Origin: an uncultured Collinsella sp.
Lineage (GTDB): Bacteria > Actinomycetota > Coriobacteriia > Coriobacteriales > Coriobacteriaceae
Length of the DNA stretch: 28,140 nt
Direction of reading: 5' to 3'
Assembly (NCBI GenBank): GCA_900545615.1
Contig: UQZM01000022.1
Span: 1-28,140 of the forward strand
Below, in pieces: positions 1-7,513 of the stretch (its first letter is position 1; each line of letters starts with the position of its first letter). The notes under the pieces are model-generated. The model searched no databases. It was not told the DNA's origin and saw only the letters and a list, made by a program, of their open reading frames with translations. The position numbers were made by a program, and so were the translations under genes.

Positions 1-163
1 GCGCAACGCGTTGCGCTGAGTCCTGAGGCTGTTGCAATGAAAATGAGAATCAAGGCCCACCGATTTATTGCGCCGCGCAGACAATTAAACCAGCATCTTT
101 AAACATCTGGGCAGTATAGTGACCAAAACTATCGCATAACCGCACTCTGCGAATGGAGAAGTT

Positions 164-2656
164 ATGACCGAACACCATGCCATCAGCCGCCGAGCGTTTA
201 CGCTGGGCCTAGGGCTTGCGGCGTTGTCACCACTTGCAAGCCTGCCCGAAACCGCAGCGCCGGGCATTCCCCTGCGAGCGGCATTTGCAGACAACACACC
301 CGCACCGTCGGACAGCCTCGACAATTTCGTCATTCGCCTTCGCCCCGCGGGCTATTTTCGTACCGCAAGCGTTAACGAAGACGGCAACGTCATCGGCAAC
401 GTCTGCCATCTGTTTAATGACGGCACGTCCAGCAAGCTCATCCTTGAGAACGTAACGACCAAGAATGACGATACAAACTGGTATGCTATCCGCACCTTGC
501 TCAATTTCGAAGAGCATAAAAAGACGGGCTACAGCATTTGGTCGGTCGATGGCGACTCGGACAAAGACGGAAAGGTCATCCACGTATGGAGTGGCGAGCA
601 TGACGGCAAGGCCAGTCGCTCTTTTGCGTTCGAGCGTCAATCAAACGGTACCTATATCATCCGAGACCGCACGGTCGAGAAAGAAACCGAGAAAAAAGAC
701 ATTAAGTACCTGGCCATAGAAAAGGACGGCAAAGACCAGGACAACAATAAGATCTGCCATAAGAGTAAGAGCATTCCGTGGGAGCTCGAGCTTGTCGGCT
801 ACAGCATGGACAAGACCAATGCCACAGTTAGCAGCATCGACTGGACCACGTATAGCAGCTACGTCGACGGACCATGTTGGATGAGCCACGTCGATGGCAG
901 CAAGTACCTCGACGAACTGAGCATCCCGGGAACTCACGATTCGGGCACCTGCAGCGTCGACAACGACACCGAGCCCCAAACCTCGCTTGCAAAGTGCCAG
1001 CAGGATTACATCCCCACGCAGTTGCTCGAAGGCATTCGCTATTTTGATATCCGACTTGGAAAGAACGACAAGAACGGCGACCCCGGCATCGACCATGGAA
1101 TATGCTACCTGCACAAAAAAGACGGGGACTTTATGCAACTCTCCGATGTCATCGGTTACTTCAAAACATTTTTGAACGAACACCCGTCAGAAGCGCTCAT
1201 CATGCTGGTGTCACGAGGCAACGACGAGGCTACCGACGAAAGCGTTACGACGGCTTTCGCCAATGTTATGGGCAATAACTCCGATCTGTTCTATACGTCG
1301 AGCCATGTCCCCACACTGAACGAGGTGCGCGGAAAGATCGTCCTGCTGCGTCGATTTAAACTCGCCGGCGACAGCGTAGACGGCCACACGTGGGGCCTCG
1401 ACCTCACTGAATGGGACGGCAAAATCAAGGCGCATTCCGGAAAGTCCATGTGCCTCGTCCAAGACGCGCGAGGCTTTGAGGCTGCGGGCAATGCGGGTGC
1501 CAAAGAGCCCTATTGCACCAAGGTATATGCCCAAGACCATTACGACTGCACGGGATCCAGTAAGATCGACTGGGTCGATATGGCCCTGAAGGCAGCGTCC
1601 GAGTTCGAGCGCAGCACCGTAGATATCACTGCCGCGGACGGGACAACGGTGCAGGCAACGGAGCGCTGCTGGTTTATCAACTACACGAGCTGCACGCAAA
1701 ACAACCCTTTTACCGCAGCGCGAGTGGTCAACGAGCACCTGTACAAGAGCTCGTATATAAACAATACCGGAGTTGAGAGCACAAAGGCGGACTGCCGCAA
1801 GCACATTGGCATCATCGCATCCGACTTTGTTGATGCGGCACTGGCCCGGAGCATCTACCAGCGCAATTACAACGATGCGCAGCACAAGCAAACCGTTTCG
1901 TGCTATCTCCCGACCCGCATGCGCATGACGTACGGCGACTCGCTGAGCGATGCCTCGCTCCAAGATGGCAAGACCGTTGGCGAGGGCCATTTCCGCCTTG
2001 TCGACAGCAGCAACGTACTCAACGTAGCAGCCTCGGGACATGCGTTTGCCATCGAATATGTGGATGTCGACGCCCTGGGCAACGAGACTGTTACGGGGCT
2101 GCAGGGCCCTGTGCCCATCGATATCGATCCACGTGCGCTGACGCCTCATTTTGAGGGACTCGAAGGCCTTAAGGCCGGCGAAGACGTGCGCGCCAAGATT
2201 GCGGCATCACTCGAGGGCAAGCTCGAAACCGATGCCTGCACGGCCCAGCTCGAGTTTGTGCACGACGCGGACGGCGCTCCGGGCACGGCAATGGCCGAGG
2301 GCGAAACATTTGCCGCAGGAACGTACTGGGTGCGCGTGAACGGTCTCTTGGGCGACGCGGCGCAGAACTACACGCTCGCCAGCGACGGATCCGCAAGCTT
2401 TACCGTAGCGGCCTCGGGCAGTGCGGGCGGCACCGGCAACGGTACCGGCGGCGGCAACGGCAACGATGCCGCCACGGACAGCGCCGACAAGAACGGCAAG
2501 GGCAACAAGAGCAAGGGCTCGGGCGAGAAGCTCGCCGGCACGGGCGACGGCTCTGGCATCGCCGCCGGGCTCGCCGCTGCCGCCGTGGCGACGACGGTCG
2601 CCGGCGCAGCAATGCTTGCCAGTGACCGCGAAAACAACGAAGGCGCTAGCGAATAG
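164..2656 (+). CDS. Tat-exported, sortase-type anchored PI-PLC X-domain phosphodiesterase
   Basis: This 830-residue protein begins with a twin-arginine signal (SRRAFTLGL, residues 8-16), so it should be exported folded. Residues ~55-215 look like a ricin-type or other beta-trefoil region. Residues ~235-560 match the bacterial phosphatidylinositol-specific phospholipase C X domain. H258 and D259 in GTHDSG, D295 and R297 in YFDIRLG, H311 in DHG, and the IMLVSRG and SDFVD (D554, D557) segments correspond to the catalytic and metal-free PI-PLC motifs known from Bacillus cereus. A small beta domain (~660-760) and a Gly/Asn/Lys-rich linker precede LAGTG (790-794), a hydrophobic stretch and a short tail. 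This is a sorting-signal layout, although the tail is poorly basic. The start is chosen from GGAG five bases upstream. The likely substrate is an inositol phospholipid or glycan-linked lipid outside the cell. The X-domain call is firm; substrate and anchoring are inferred. Confidence 0.88.
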   Translation: MTEHHAISRRAFTLGLGLAALSPLASLPETAAPGIPLRAAFADNTPAPSDSLDNFVIRLRPAGYFRTASVNEDGNVIGNVCHLFNDGTSSKLILENVTTKNDDTNWYAIRTLLNFEEHKKTGYSIWSVDGDSDKDGKVIHVWSGEHDGKASRSFAFERQSNGTYIIRDRTVEKETEKKDIKYLAIEKDGKDQDNNKICHKSKSIPWELELVGYSMDKTNATVSSIDWTTYSSYVDGPCWMSHVDGSKYLDELSIPGTHDSGTCSVDNDTEPQTSLAKCQQDYIPTQLLEGIRYFDIRLGKNDKNGDPGIDHGICYLHKKDGDFMQLSDVIGYFKTFLNEHPSEALIMLVSRGNDEATDESVTTAFANVMGNNSDLFYTSSHVPTLNEVRGKIVLLRRFKLAGDSVDGHTWGLDLTEWDGKIKAHSGKSMCLVQDARGFEAAGNAGAKEPYCTKVYAQDHYDCTGSSKIDWVDMALKAASEFERSTVDITAADGTTVQATERCWFINYTSCTQNNPFTAARVVNEHLYKSSYINNTGVESTKADCRKHIGIIASDFVDAALARSIYQRNYNDAQHKQTVSCYLPTRMRMTYGDSLSDASLQDGKTVGEGHFRLVDSSNVLNVAASGHAFAIEYVDVDALGNETVTGLQGPVPIDIDPRALTPHFEGLEGLKAGEDVRAKIAASLEGKLETDACTAQLEFVHDADGAPGTAMAEGETFAAGTYWVRVNGLLGDAAQNYTLASDGSASFTVAASGSAGGTGNGTGGGNGNDAATDSADKNGKGNKSKGSGEKLAGTGDGSGIAAGLAAAAVATTVAGAAMLASDRENNEGASE

Positions 2657-2688
2657 GCAAGCCGGTTTTCAGACGCATCGGCTCAATC

Positions 2689-2723
2689 AGGGGCGCGGAA
2701 TACCGTTCTGTGCCCCTATTTTT
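2689..2723 (+). terminator. Possible terminator after the PI-PLC gene
   Basis: AGGGGC at 2689-2694 pairs with GCCCCT at 2712-2717, followed by ATTTTT. The stem is only 6 bp. The GCCCCT arm can pair instead with AGGGGCA at 2731-2737, so termination strength is uncertain. Confidence 0.4.
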
Positions 2724-2825
2724 GACATGAAGGGGCAGCGCATAAAGGACGCCTCGCAGGTTGAACGACCAGCCACCATGCCGCCAGATGCGCGGGCGTA
2801 AGTCTGGCCCGAACGCCGACGTCGG

Positions 2826-3095
2826 CTACATCACCATGTTCAGCGCGTTCACAAATTCCTGGGCCTGGGAGCGGTTGCTCAGGCTAAAGACACAGGCAGT
2901 CAACAACCTGTTGCGCAGAAAAACATTGCGGCCCTTGATCCTGTTAACGCCCGTGATGTCCTTAAGGTAGACAATCTCGATATGCTTGCCGCCGAAAGTG
3001 CCCTTCTTGAGCACCTCGATGCGGTTGGGGTAAATCCTGACGTCTTTAAACCCGCCCGAACCTTTGTCCTGGAACAGCAAAGTGTTGTTATCCAT
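2826..3095 (-). CDS. Small PH-like domain protein, function unknown
   Basis: This is an 89-residue protein without a signal peptide or membrane segment. The strand pattern (TLLFQDKG, VRIYPNRIEVLKKG, KHIEIVYLKDITGV, RNVFLRNRLLTACVFSL) ends in a helix (SQAQEFVNALNMV), which is typical of small bacterial pleckstrin-homology-like domains. These domains usually mediate protein or membrane interactions, and no catalytic motif is visible. The ATG at 3095 is preferred because GGGAG lies about eight bases upstream; an ATG 45 bases further upstream lacks a comparable site. The gene is monocistronic and faces away from the nuclease gene at 3261. The fold assignment is by pattern only; no specific function is claimed. 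Confidence 0.7.
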   Translation of the reverse strand: MDNNTLLFQDKGSGGFKDVRIYPNRIEVLKKGTFGGKHIEIVYLKDITGVNRIKGRNVFLRNRLLTACVFSLSNRSQAQEFVNALNMVM

Positions 3096-3208
3096 GCGTG
3101 TCACTCCCGCGGGGTTCGCTAAAACTGCCTCTATGGCCACATTTTAGTCACCGCAAGGCTCCCATGCGAAGGTGCCAGACAGCACAGCAATTCGTGTCCG
3201 CGCGAGGC

Positions 3209-3236
3209 TTTAAGCTAAATGCAATAAAGATACATT
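3209..3236 (+). promoter_or_regulatory. Weak candidate promoter for the YhcG-type nuclease
   Basis: TTTAAG (3209-3214) and TACATT (3231-3236) are 16 bases apart in a locally AT-rich stretch just upstream of the nuclease start. Both hexamers match the consensus only partly. Confidence 0.3.
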
Positions 3237-3260
3237 CCACAAGAGGAAAGTGGGGCGACA

Positions 3261-4313
3261 GTGATGGGCGAACTGGTAAACCGTGGAGAATCGGCAATCG
3301 TGCCAGAAGTTTTTTACAAGCAGGTTTCCTCGATTCTCAACGCCGCTCGCGACAAGGCCTATACCGCCGTTAACTTTGCGATGGTTGAGGCGTATTGGGA
3401 GATCGGCAAGAGCATTGTTGATGAACAGGGCGGAGAGGAGCGCGCAGCATATGGAGAGGCATTGATTGCAGGCCTCTCCAGAAGGCTTACCGCGGATTTC
3501 GGAAGAGGCTTTGGCATCGCAAACCTTCGCAATATGCGTCAGTTCTTTCTTGCGTTTCCAATTCGCGACGCACTGCGTAGCGAATTGAGCTGGACTCATT
3601 ACCGCAGGTTGATGCGCATTCCCGACCCTGATGCTCGCGCCTGGTACATGAACGAATGCGCCGATTCTCGTTGCAGCACGCGTCAGCTCGAGCGCCAGAT
3701 CAACACCATGTTCTGCGAGCGCCTGCTTGCCAGCAAGGACAAGGAGGCCGTCACCCAGGAAATCCAAAAGAGCGCCCCGGCTCGTCGCCCCGAGGATATC
3801 ATCCGCGACCCATATGTACTGGAGTTTTTAGGTTTCTCGGACGATACTGCGTTTCGCGAGAGCGATCTAGAGCAGGCGCTCATCACGCATCTTCAGAAGT
3901 TCCTGCTGGAGCTTGGCCGTGGTTTCGCTTTCGAGGCGCGCCAAAAGCGCATCACCTTTGATGGGCGCCATTTCTATATTGACCTTGTGTTTTACAACTA
4001 TCTGATGCGCTGCTTCGTGCTCATCGACCTTAAGACCGATGACCTTACGCATCAGGACCTGGGCCAGATGCAAATGTATGTGAACTACTACACGCGCGAG
4101 CTCATGAACGAAGGCGACAATCCGCCTATAGGCATTGTGCTCTGCGCGGACAAAAGCGACTCGATTGTCGAGTACACGCTGCCCGAAGACAACGACCAAG
4201 TGTTTGCCGCCAAATACTTGCCGTATCTTCCAAGCAAGGAAGAGCTGGCGCGCGAGCTGAGTGCCGAGTACCGCGCCATCAACGAAGCGACTAATGGCGA
4301 AGCGCAAGGGTAG
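3261..4313 (+). CDS. YhcG/DUF1016-family PDDEXK nuclease
   Basis: This 350-residue protein has the two-part layout of the YhcG family. The N-terminal DUF1016_N helical domain (~12-165) contains the family-typical 'AYWEIGKSI', 'FGIANLRNMRQFF' and 'LSWTHYRRLM'. The C-terminal PDDEXK nuclease fold (~180-335) contains E225, D241 (FYIDLVFYN), D256-L-K258 (LIDLKT) and a following Q-rich helix (DLGQMQMYVNYY). These are the expected metal-binding and catalytic residues, so the enzyme looks intact. Family members occur near restriction systems, phages and islands, and are thought to act on DNA. Here it stands alone, with no methylase or specificity gene in view. The start may be GTG 3261 or the next codon, ATG 3264; the purine-rich AGAGGAAAG upstream fits the GTG slightly better. 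The biological role is inferred from the family only. Confidence 0.9.
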   Translation: MMGELVNRGESAIVPEVFYKQVSSILNAARDKAYTAVNFAMVEAYWEIGKSIVDEQGGEERAAYGEALIAGLSRRLTADFGRGFGIANLRNMRQFFLAFPIRDALRSELSWTHYRRLMRIPDPDARAWYMNECADSRCSTRQLERQINTMFCERLLASKDKEAVTQEIQKSAPARRPEDIIRDPYVLEFLGFSDDTAFRESDLEQALITHLQKFLLELGRGFAFEARQKRITFDGRHFYIDLVFYNYLMRCFVLIDLKTDDLTHQDLGQMQMYVNYYTRELMNEGDNPPIGIVLCADKSDSIVEYTLPEDNDQVFAAKYLPYLPSKEELARELSAEYRAINEATNGEAQG

Positions 4314-4376
4314 CAGCACGTTGCGACCGATGCCCCCGACGGCGTTTCATATCCCCCGACATAAGAGGAGCGCTCC

Positions 4377-5165
4377 ATGACAGACAGACCGAAAACGACA
4401 CTGCGCGACTGCATCTATGGACTTGCCGTCGGCGACGCGTTGGGCGTTCCTTACGAGTTCAGGGCCCGCGGCACGTTCGAATGCACGGACATGATCGGCT
4501 ACGGCACGCATGGGCAGCCCGCCGGCACCTGGAGCGACGACACATCTATGACGCTTGCCACCTGCGACTCGATTAGGGAGCTCGGACATATCGACACCGT
4601 AGACATGCGCGACAAGTTCGTAAGCTGGATTGACCGCGGCGAGTATACGATCGACAGCGTCTTCGATTACGGCGGCACGACCGCCCGCGCACTTCGCTCC
4701 GGCAAGGGAGGCTCCGGCGAGCGCGACAACGGCAACGGCTCACTCATGCGCATCGCACCCCTGGCATTCACCGGTGCGACAGACGAAGAGATCTGCGAGG
4801 TCTCCGCGATTACGCACGCCCACAGGACGTCGACTAACGCATGCGTCATATTTGTCGAGCTGGTGAGGAGCGTGATGAACGGCGAACTTCCCTCGTGGGT
4901 GCTCCACCTGAAAGACGTGCCCGAGCACGAAATCAGGTCTGGCGGCTTCGTGCGCGACACGCTTAAAGCTGCTACCTGGTGCTTTGTGAACACCACCAGC
5001 TACGAAGACTGCGTGCTTACCGCCGTCAACCTGGGCGACGATACCGACACCACCGCAGCCGTCGCCGGCGCCCTCGCGGGCACGGCCTATGGTATGGACG
5101 CCATCCCGCAGGAGTGGATTGATGTCCTGCGCGGTAAAGAGCTGATTGAGAGTTGCCTGTTTTAG
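4377..5165 (+). CDS. ADP-ribosylglycohydrolase (DraG/ARH family)
   Basis: This 262-residue cytoplasmic enzyme probably removes ADP-ribose from proteins or small molecules. The family's metal-binding motifs are all present: GDALGVPYE near residue 19, TWSDDTSMT with D54 and D55, NGSLMR near residue 120, and LGDDTDTTAA with D221, D222 and D224. The length is normal for the family. The start is supported by GAGGAG six bases upstream of ATG. It follows the YhcG-type nuclease by 63 bases on the same strand, so the two may be co-transcribed, but no partner ADP-ribosyltransferase is present in the window. No nitrogenase context supports a true DraG role. The substrate is unknown; the enzymatic class is clear. 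Confidence 0.92.
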   Translation: MTDRPKTTLRDCIYGLAVGDALGVPYEFRARGTFECTDMIGYGTHGQPAGTWSDDTSMTLATCDSIRELGHIDTVDMRDKFVSWIDRGEYTIDSVFDYGGTTARALRSGKGGSGERDNGNGSLMRIAPLAFTGATDEEICEVSAITHAHRTSTNACVIFVELVRSVMNGELPSWVLHLKDVPEHEIRSGGFVRDTLKAATWCFVNTTSYEDCVLTAVNLGDDTDTTAAVAGALAGTAYGMDAIPQEWIDVLRGKELIESCLF

Positions 5166-5217
5166 GTCGCCTCTTTAGCAGAAACGAGATAGATGTCTCC
5201 CACCGCGGCCTGTGAGG

Positions 5218-5223
5218 TAAAAT
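5218..5223 (+). promoter_or_regulatory. Candidate -10 box for the 30-residue peptide gene
   Basis: TAAAAT lies inside GGTAAAATC (5216-5224). The same nonamer recurs in opposite orientation at 5496-5504, followed in both cases by CCGCGGAAyCCGC. No good -35 is visible. The duplication of the whole block argues for a functional promoter-leader element. Confidence 0.4.
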
Positions 5224-5283
5224 CTTGACCGCCGCGGAATCCGCCTGCGGGCAACGCTCCGATCTCCGATTGGGGTGAAGCCT

Positions 5284-5376
5284 ATGAACTTGTTTCTCGA
5301 AATCCTGCGCCTCTCGATGTATGTGACCGGCATCGTCCGGAACCTCTACTCGATCTGGCGGGAATATAAGCAGTAA
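5284..5376 (+). CDS. 30-residue hydrophobic peptide, possible type I toxin
   Basis: A complete 30-codon frame starts at an ATG preceded by GGGGTGAAG and ends 22 bases before a strong hairpin terminator. The peptide has a hydrophobic or amphipathic core (LFLEILRLSMYVTGIV) and a charged, aromatic C-terminus (WREYKQ). The size and layout resemble small membrane-active toxins of the Fst/Ldr kind, but I see no clear sequence identity to a named family. It is translated from a leader whose sequence (CCGCGGAATCCGC, then GCGGGCAACGC) is repeated in inverted orientation on the other side of the shared terminator. That suggests a convergent regulatory RNA. Coding status is likely but unproven; the toxin role is inference. 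Confidence 0.5.
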   Translation: MNLFLEILRLSMYVTGIVRNLYSIWREYKQ

Positions 5377-5396
5377 CGGATAGCGAAGGGAGTCAT

Positions 5397-5490
5397 GAAA
5401 AGGGCCGGTTGCAGCCGGCCCTTTAGACGATAGCACCTGCGTTGCCCGCGTCTCCAAAGTTGACCGACTGAGGAGCGGGTTCCGCGGCAC
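5397..5490 (-). ncRNA. Putative convergent small RNA (antitoxin-like)
   Basis: If GGTAAAATC at 5504-5496 (minus) contains the -10 box, a transcript would start near 5490 and end at the hairpin 5424-5399 with its TTTT tail, about 94 nt. It contains CCGCGGAACCCGC (5487-5475) and GCGGGCAACGC (5449-5439), near-copies of the leader of the facing peptide mRNA. No convincing reading frame is present. The transcript would overlap the peptide mRNA at the terminator. It also carries GGAGA and CGCAGG, complementary in matching order to TCTCC (5263-5267) and CCTGCG (5244-5249) in the mRNA leader. Its existence is inferred from the layout. Confidence 0.4.
5399..5424. terminator. Bidirectional hairpin terminator of peptide gene and facing sRNA
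   Basis: AAAGGGCCGG (5399-5408) and CCGGCCCTTT (5415-5424) form a perfect 10-bp stem with the 6-base loop TTGCAG. The minus-strand transcript ends in TTTT and the plus-strand transcript in TTT. Confidence 0.75.
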
Positions 5491-5566
5491 AACCTGATTT
5501 TACCCAGCGAAGAGGCTCTTTTGCAGTCGCTCCACCGTTTATTTACATCTACCGCCATCGGCATAC

Positions 5567-5618
5567 AAAAGAGCCGGAGGGTTACATATAGGCAAGAAAA
5601 CCTTAGCTCCTCCGGCTC
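5567..5618 (-). terminator. Minus-strand hairpin terminator with long loop
   Basis: GAGCCGGAGG (5571-5580) pairs perfectly with CCTCCGGCTC (5609-5618) around a 28-base loop. Read on the minus strand the stem is followed by TTTTG, as in an intrinsic terminator. It would end read-through from the 5903-8778 operon or a small transcript from 5620-5810. Confidence 0.55.
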
Positions 5619-5843
5619 AGTTTCAGCTTAGCACATTGAGGTGAACTAAGCGGCAGACGCGCATCTCGGGGATACGTAAGTAGACGCTAACAAGAGTAAT
5701 AAGCGGCTTAAAGATACGGACCATCTCACAGGTACGGCACCGACGTGTTTCTCATACCGCTGCACCCAACAATCCCTCATTCGCAACAATATTCTGCCGC
5801 GACATTGAAAACTCCTGCACGGCCCGCCTAATCGAAAGAGCAG
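5619..5843. other. Gene-poor stretch with minus-strand micro-ORFs
   Basis: No conserved gene is recognised here. On the minus strand there is a 17-codon frame at 5805-5752 with AGGAG in front. Its stop overlaps the ATG of a 9-codon frame. A 33-codon, hydrophobic and basic frame follows at 5724-5623 and ends just before the 5567-5618 terminator. TAAGCGGC occurs twice in plus orientation. The frames may be chance or the remnant of a small gene. Confidence 0.3.
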
Positions 5844-5868
5844 AGCCCGGCGGCTGACGCCTCGGGCT
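5844..5868 (-). terminator. Probable terminator of the toxin-immunity operon
   Basis: AGCCC-GGCG, loop GCTGA, CGCC-TC-GGGCT forms a GC-rich stem with a 2-base bulge, starting 35 bases after the stop of the SUKH gene on the minus strand. The following CTGCTCTTT is only a weak T-tract. Confidence 0.45.
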
Positions 5869-5902
5869 AGGGTTACCCACCGATTGAACCCGCGTTCAGC
5901 CT

Positions 5903-6292
5903 TTAGCGCTTAACGTATTCAAGAAGTGAATCGCAAACCACCATGTATCCGGACCCGGGAACGGAATAATAGACAACGCCATCCGCGTCCTGCCATGCGA
6001 CGACGCCATCAACGCCCGTTCGCTCCATGACATACCAAGCAGGATCAATGCCGGGGCGGTTTTCACGTTCCCTCCGCGTTGCGCCTACAACATCAAGCCT
6101 CGGCGATTTGCAGATACCCGTGAGCTCATGTCCGTTGACGCTGGCGAAGGAGCAGCCCTCGAGGTAGCTTCTATACTCCTTTGCAAAGCTCAGGCCCAGC
6201 TTAGCCTCCGCCTCGTCAATCGCGCCGGAGTCAGCCGCGCCCAAGCATCTGAAGTTCGGAAGCTCGGAAAGGCTCTGACATACGCTGCTCAT
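5903..6292 (-). CDS. SUKH (SMI1/KNR4) family immunity protein
   Basis: This 129-residue cytoplasmic protein has no signal peptide. The family pattern is clear: an N-terminal helix with AEAKLGLSFAKEYRSYL (~29-45), a G-rich turn (NGHELTGI) and a C-terminal beta section (YVMERTGVDGVVAWQDADG, then VYYSVPGSG). SUKH proteins are common immunity proteins of bacterial polymorphic toxins, especially nuclease toxins. The gene starts 12 bases after the stop of the LHH-nuclease lipoprotein and has GAGGTGTTGGG before its ATG. It is therefore placed exactly where an immunity gene belongs and is probably co-translated from the same mRNA. It should bind and block the C-terminal nuclease domain of its neighbour in the producer cytoplasm. 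Family assignment is strong; the pairing is inferred from position. Confidence 0.87.
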   Translation of the reverse strand: MSSVCQSLSELPNFRCLGAADSGAIDEAEAKLGLSFAKEYRSYLEGCSFASVNGHELTGICKSPRLDVVGATRRERENRPGIDPAWYVMERTGVDGVVAWQDADGVVYYSVPGSGYMVVCDSLLEYVKR

Positions 6293-6304
6293 CCCAACAC
6301 CTCG

Positions 6305-7513
6305 CTATTCCAGCACCTGCGCCATGTACTCCCAGAAGGCTTTCCTCTGGGCGTCCCAGTTGTTCCCATCGGCGTGCACATCGGACTTCGTCAACTTATG
6401 CCAAATCTTCGAGTTCCCTCCAAGCCTATGCTCCTCCTGCGTAAGGATCGCCAGCGTCGATTCGACCTGCTGCCCGATATGGTGGAGTTCATAAGCCTCA
6501 CCAGTGGCGGGATCGAGTGCCGCCAGGCCCTCCTTCATCCTCTCAAGGTTCGTGTGCCCCATCTCATCAGTAAAGGTGAGATCGATATCGCGAATAAGAG
6601 CTGTCTTGCCGTTGACCATCTTGGGGGTAAGCCCTGCGATTTTGATAATCTCGTACTGATCCATGTCGTTAAATTGCTTGAGGACATCGAGCGGGAGCCC
6701 AGACTCCTTCTGAATTGTCGCAACCTGGTTCATCGTCAAACCACCGGTGGTGGCGCCCCTTAAAGCTTGGGTCTTCCCGGCGCCTCCGCACAGCGCACCA
6801 CCAATCGCACCCCACATGAAGCCTTCGCTGCCGCTAAAGGCCCCGGCCTTCAGAGCCTCATCCATGTCACCCGTCTCGATGCCCTTGAAGATGGCAGCAG
6901 AAGCGCCGCTGATGGCGCCGGAGGACAGCGCGACCACGGCTCCGGACTTGGCCGAGACAGCAAATATCACGCTTGCAGCAGGCGCCCCGGCGGCGCCGGT
7001 AACAGCGGATACCGTGACGCACACAAGGATGACCCCCGTGCCGACAGCGATGTTCCTCACCACCTGGTCGTAGGTGTCATCGTAGTCCTCGAATGCCTTG
7101 ACAGCGGTCTGGCCGTCTTCACCGAGCGTGAAGACGTAGCGCTCACCGCCGAAGGCTTCTTCAAGATCCGCAAGCGTATAACCAAAGTAGATGTTCGACT
7201 GAGTGTTGTAGGAGAGCTCCTCAAGATATTCTTTCGAGACATAGGTTGTCTGAACGTTCTCGACGTAGTACTCGTCGGAATCAATCTTCTGGACAAGGCC
7301 AGAATATACGGCGTCCGCCACGTAGCGCTGAAGATCAGGGTCGGAAAGGGCCTCGAACTCGAGGCCTGCCGTCTGAATGGCGGCGACCTTATTCACCGAT
7401 CCGGATGCTCCCACGCCAGACGACCCTCTGGACTGCTCAGTAGAGGACGCGCATCCCGGAAGCCCGGACACCACCATCACGATGACGAGCATCAGGGTAA
7501 TGGCTCGCCTCAT
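6305..7513 (-). CDS. Lipoprotein polymorphic toxin with C-terminal LHH (HNH/Endo VII) nuclease
   Basis: This 402-residue protein carries a lipoprotein signal peptide with lipobox LPGC, so C21 would be lipidated on the outer face of the membrane. Residues ~40-150 are a soluble domain of unknown type. Residues ~152-245 form a hydrophobic, Gly/Ala-rich segment (VGTGVILVCVTVSAVTG; AGAFSGSEGFMWGAIGG) of the kind found before toxin domains. The last ~65 residues match the LHH subgroup of HNH/Endonuclease VII toxins: ELHHIGQ (H344, H345), LTQEEHR (H362), KIWH (H372) and DVH (H380). These histidines are the expected metal and catalytic set, so the nuclease looks active. The ATG overlaps the preceding stop as ATGA, indicating translational coupling. 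A SUKH immunity gene follows. Lipid anchoring of an LHH toxin is unusual; delivery by contact or release is inferred. Confidence 0.85.
   Translation of the reverse strand: MRRAITLMLVIVMVVSGLPGCASSTEQSRGSSGVGASGSVNKVAAIQTAGLEFEALSDPDLQRYVADAVYSGLVQKIDSDEYYVENVQTTYVSKEYLEELSYNTQSNIYFGYTLADLEEAFGGERYVFTLGEDGQTAVKAFEDYDDTYDQVVRNIAVGTGVILVCVTVSAVTGAAGAPAASVIFAVSAKSGAVVALSSGAISGASAAIFKGIETGDMDEALKAGAFSGSEGFMWGAIGGALCGGAGKTQALRGATTGGLTMNQVATIQKESGLPLDVLKQFNDMDQYEIIKIAGLTPKMVNGKTALIRDIDLTFTDEMGHTNLERMKEGLAALDPATGEAYELHHIGQQVESTLAILTQEEHRLGGNSKIWHKLTKSDVHADGNNWDAQRKAFWEYMAQVLE

Noticed and set aside
1..102. Open plus-strand frame from the window edge to TAA at 100-102, possibly the end of an upstream gene
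   Set aside because: Only 33 codons, no recognisable motif, and it contains the 16-bp palindrome. Nothing distinguishes it from a chance frame.
5870..5902. GGGTTCAATC on the minus strand, considered as a tRNA T-arm
   Set aside because: The flanking bases do not form a 5-bp T-stem, and no anticodon or acceptor stem is present. No tRNA, rRNA or CRISPR array was seen anywhere in the window.
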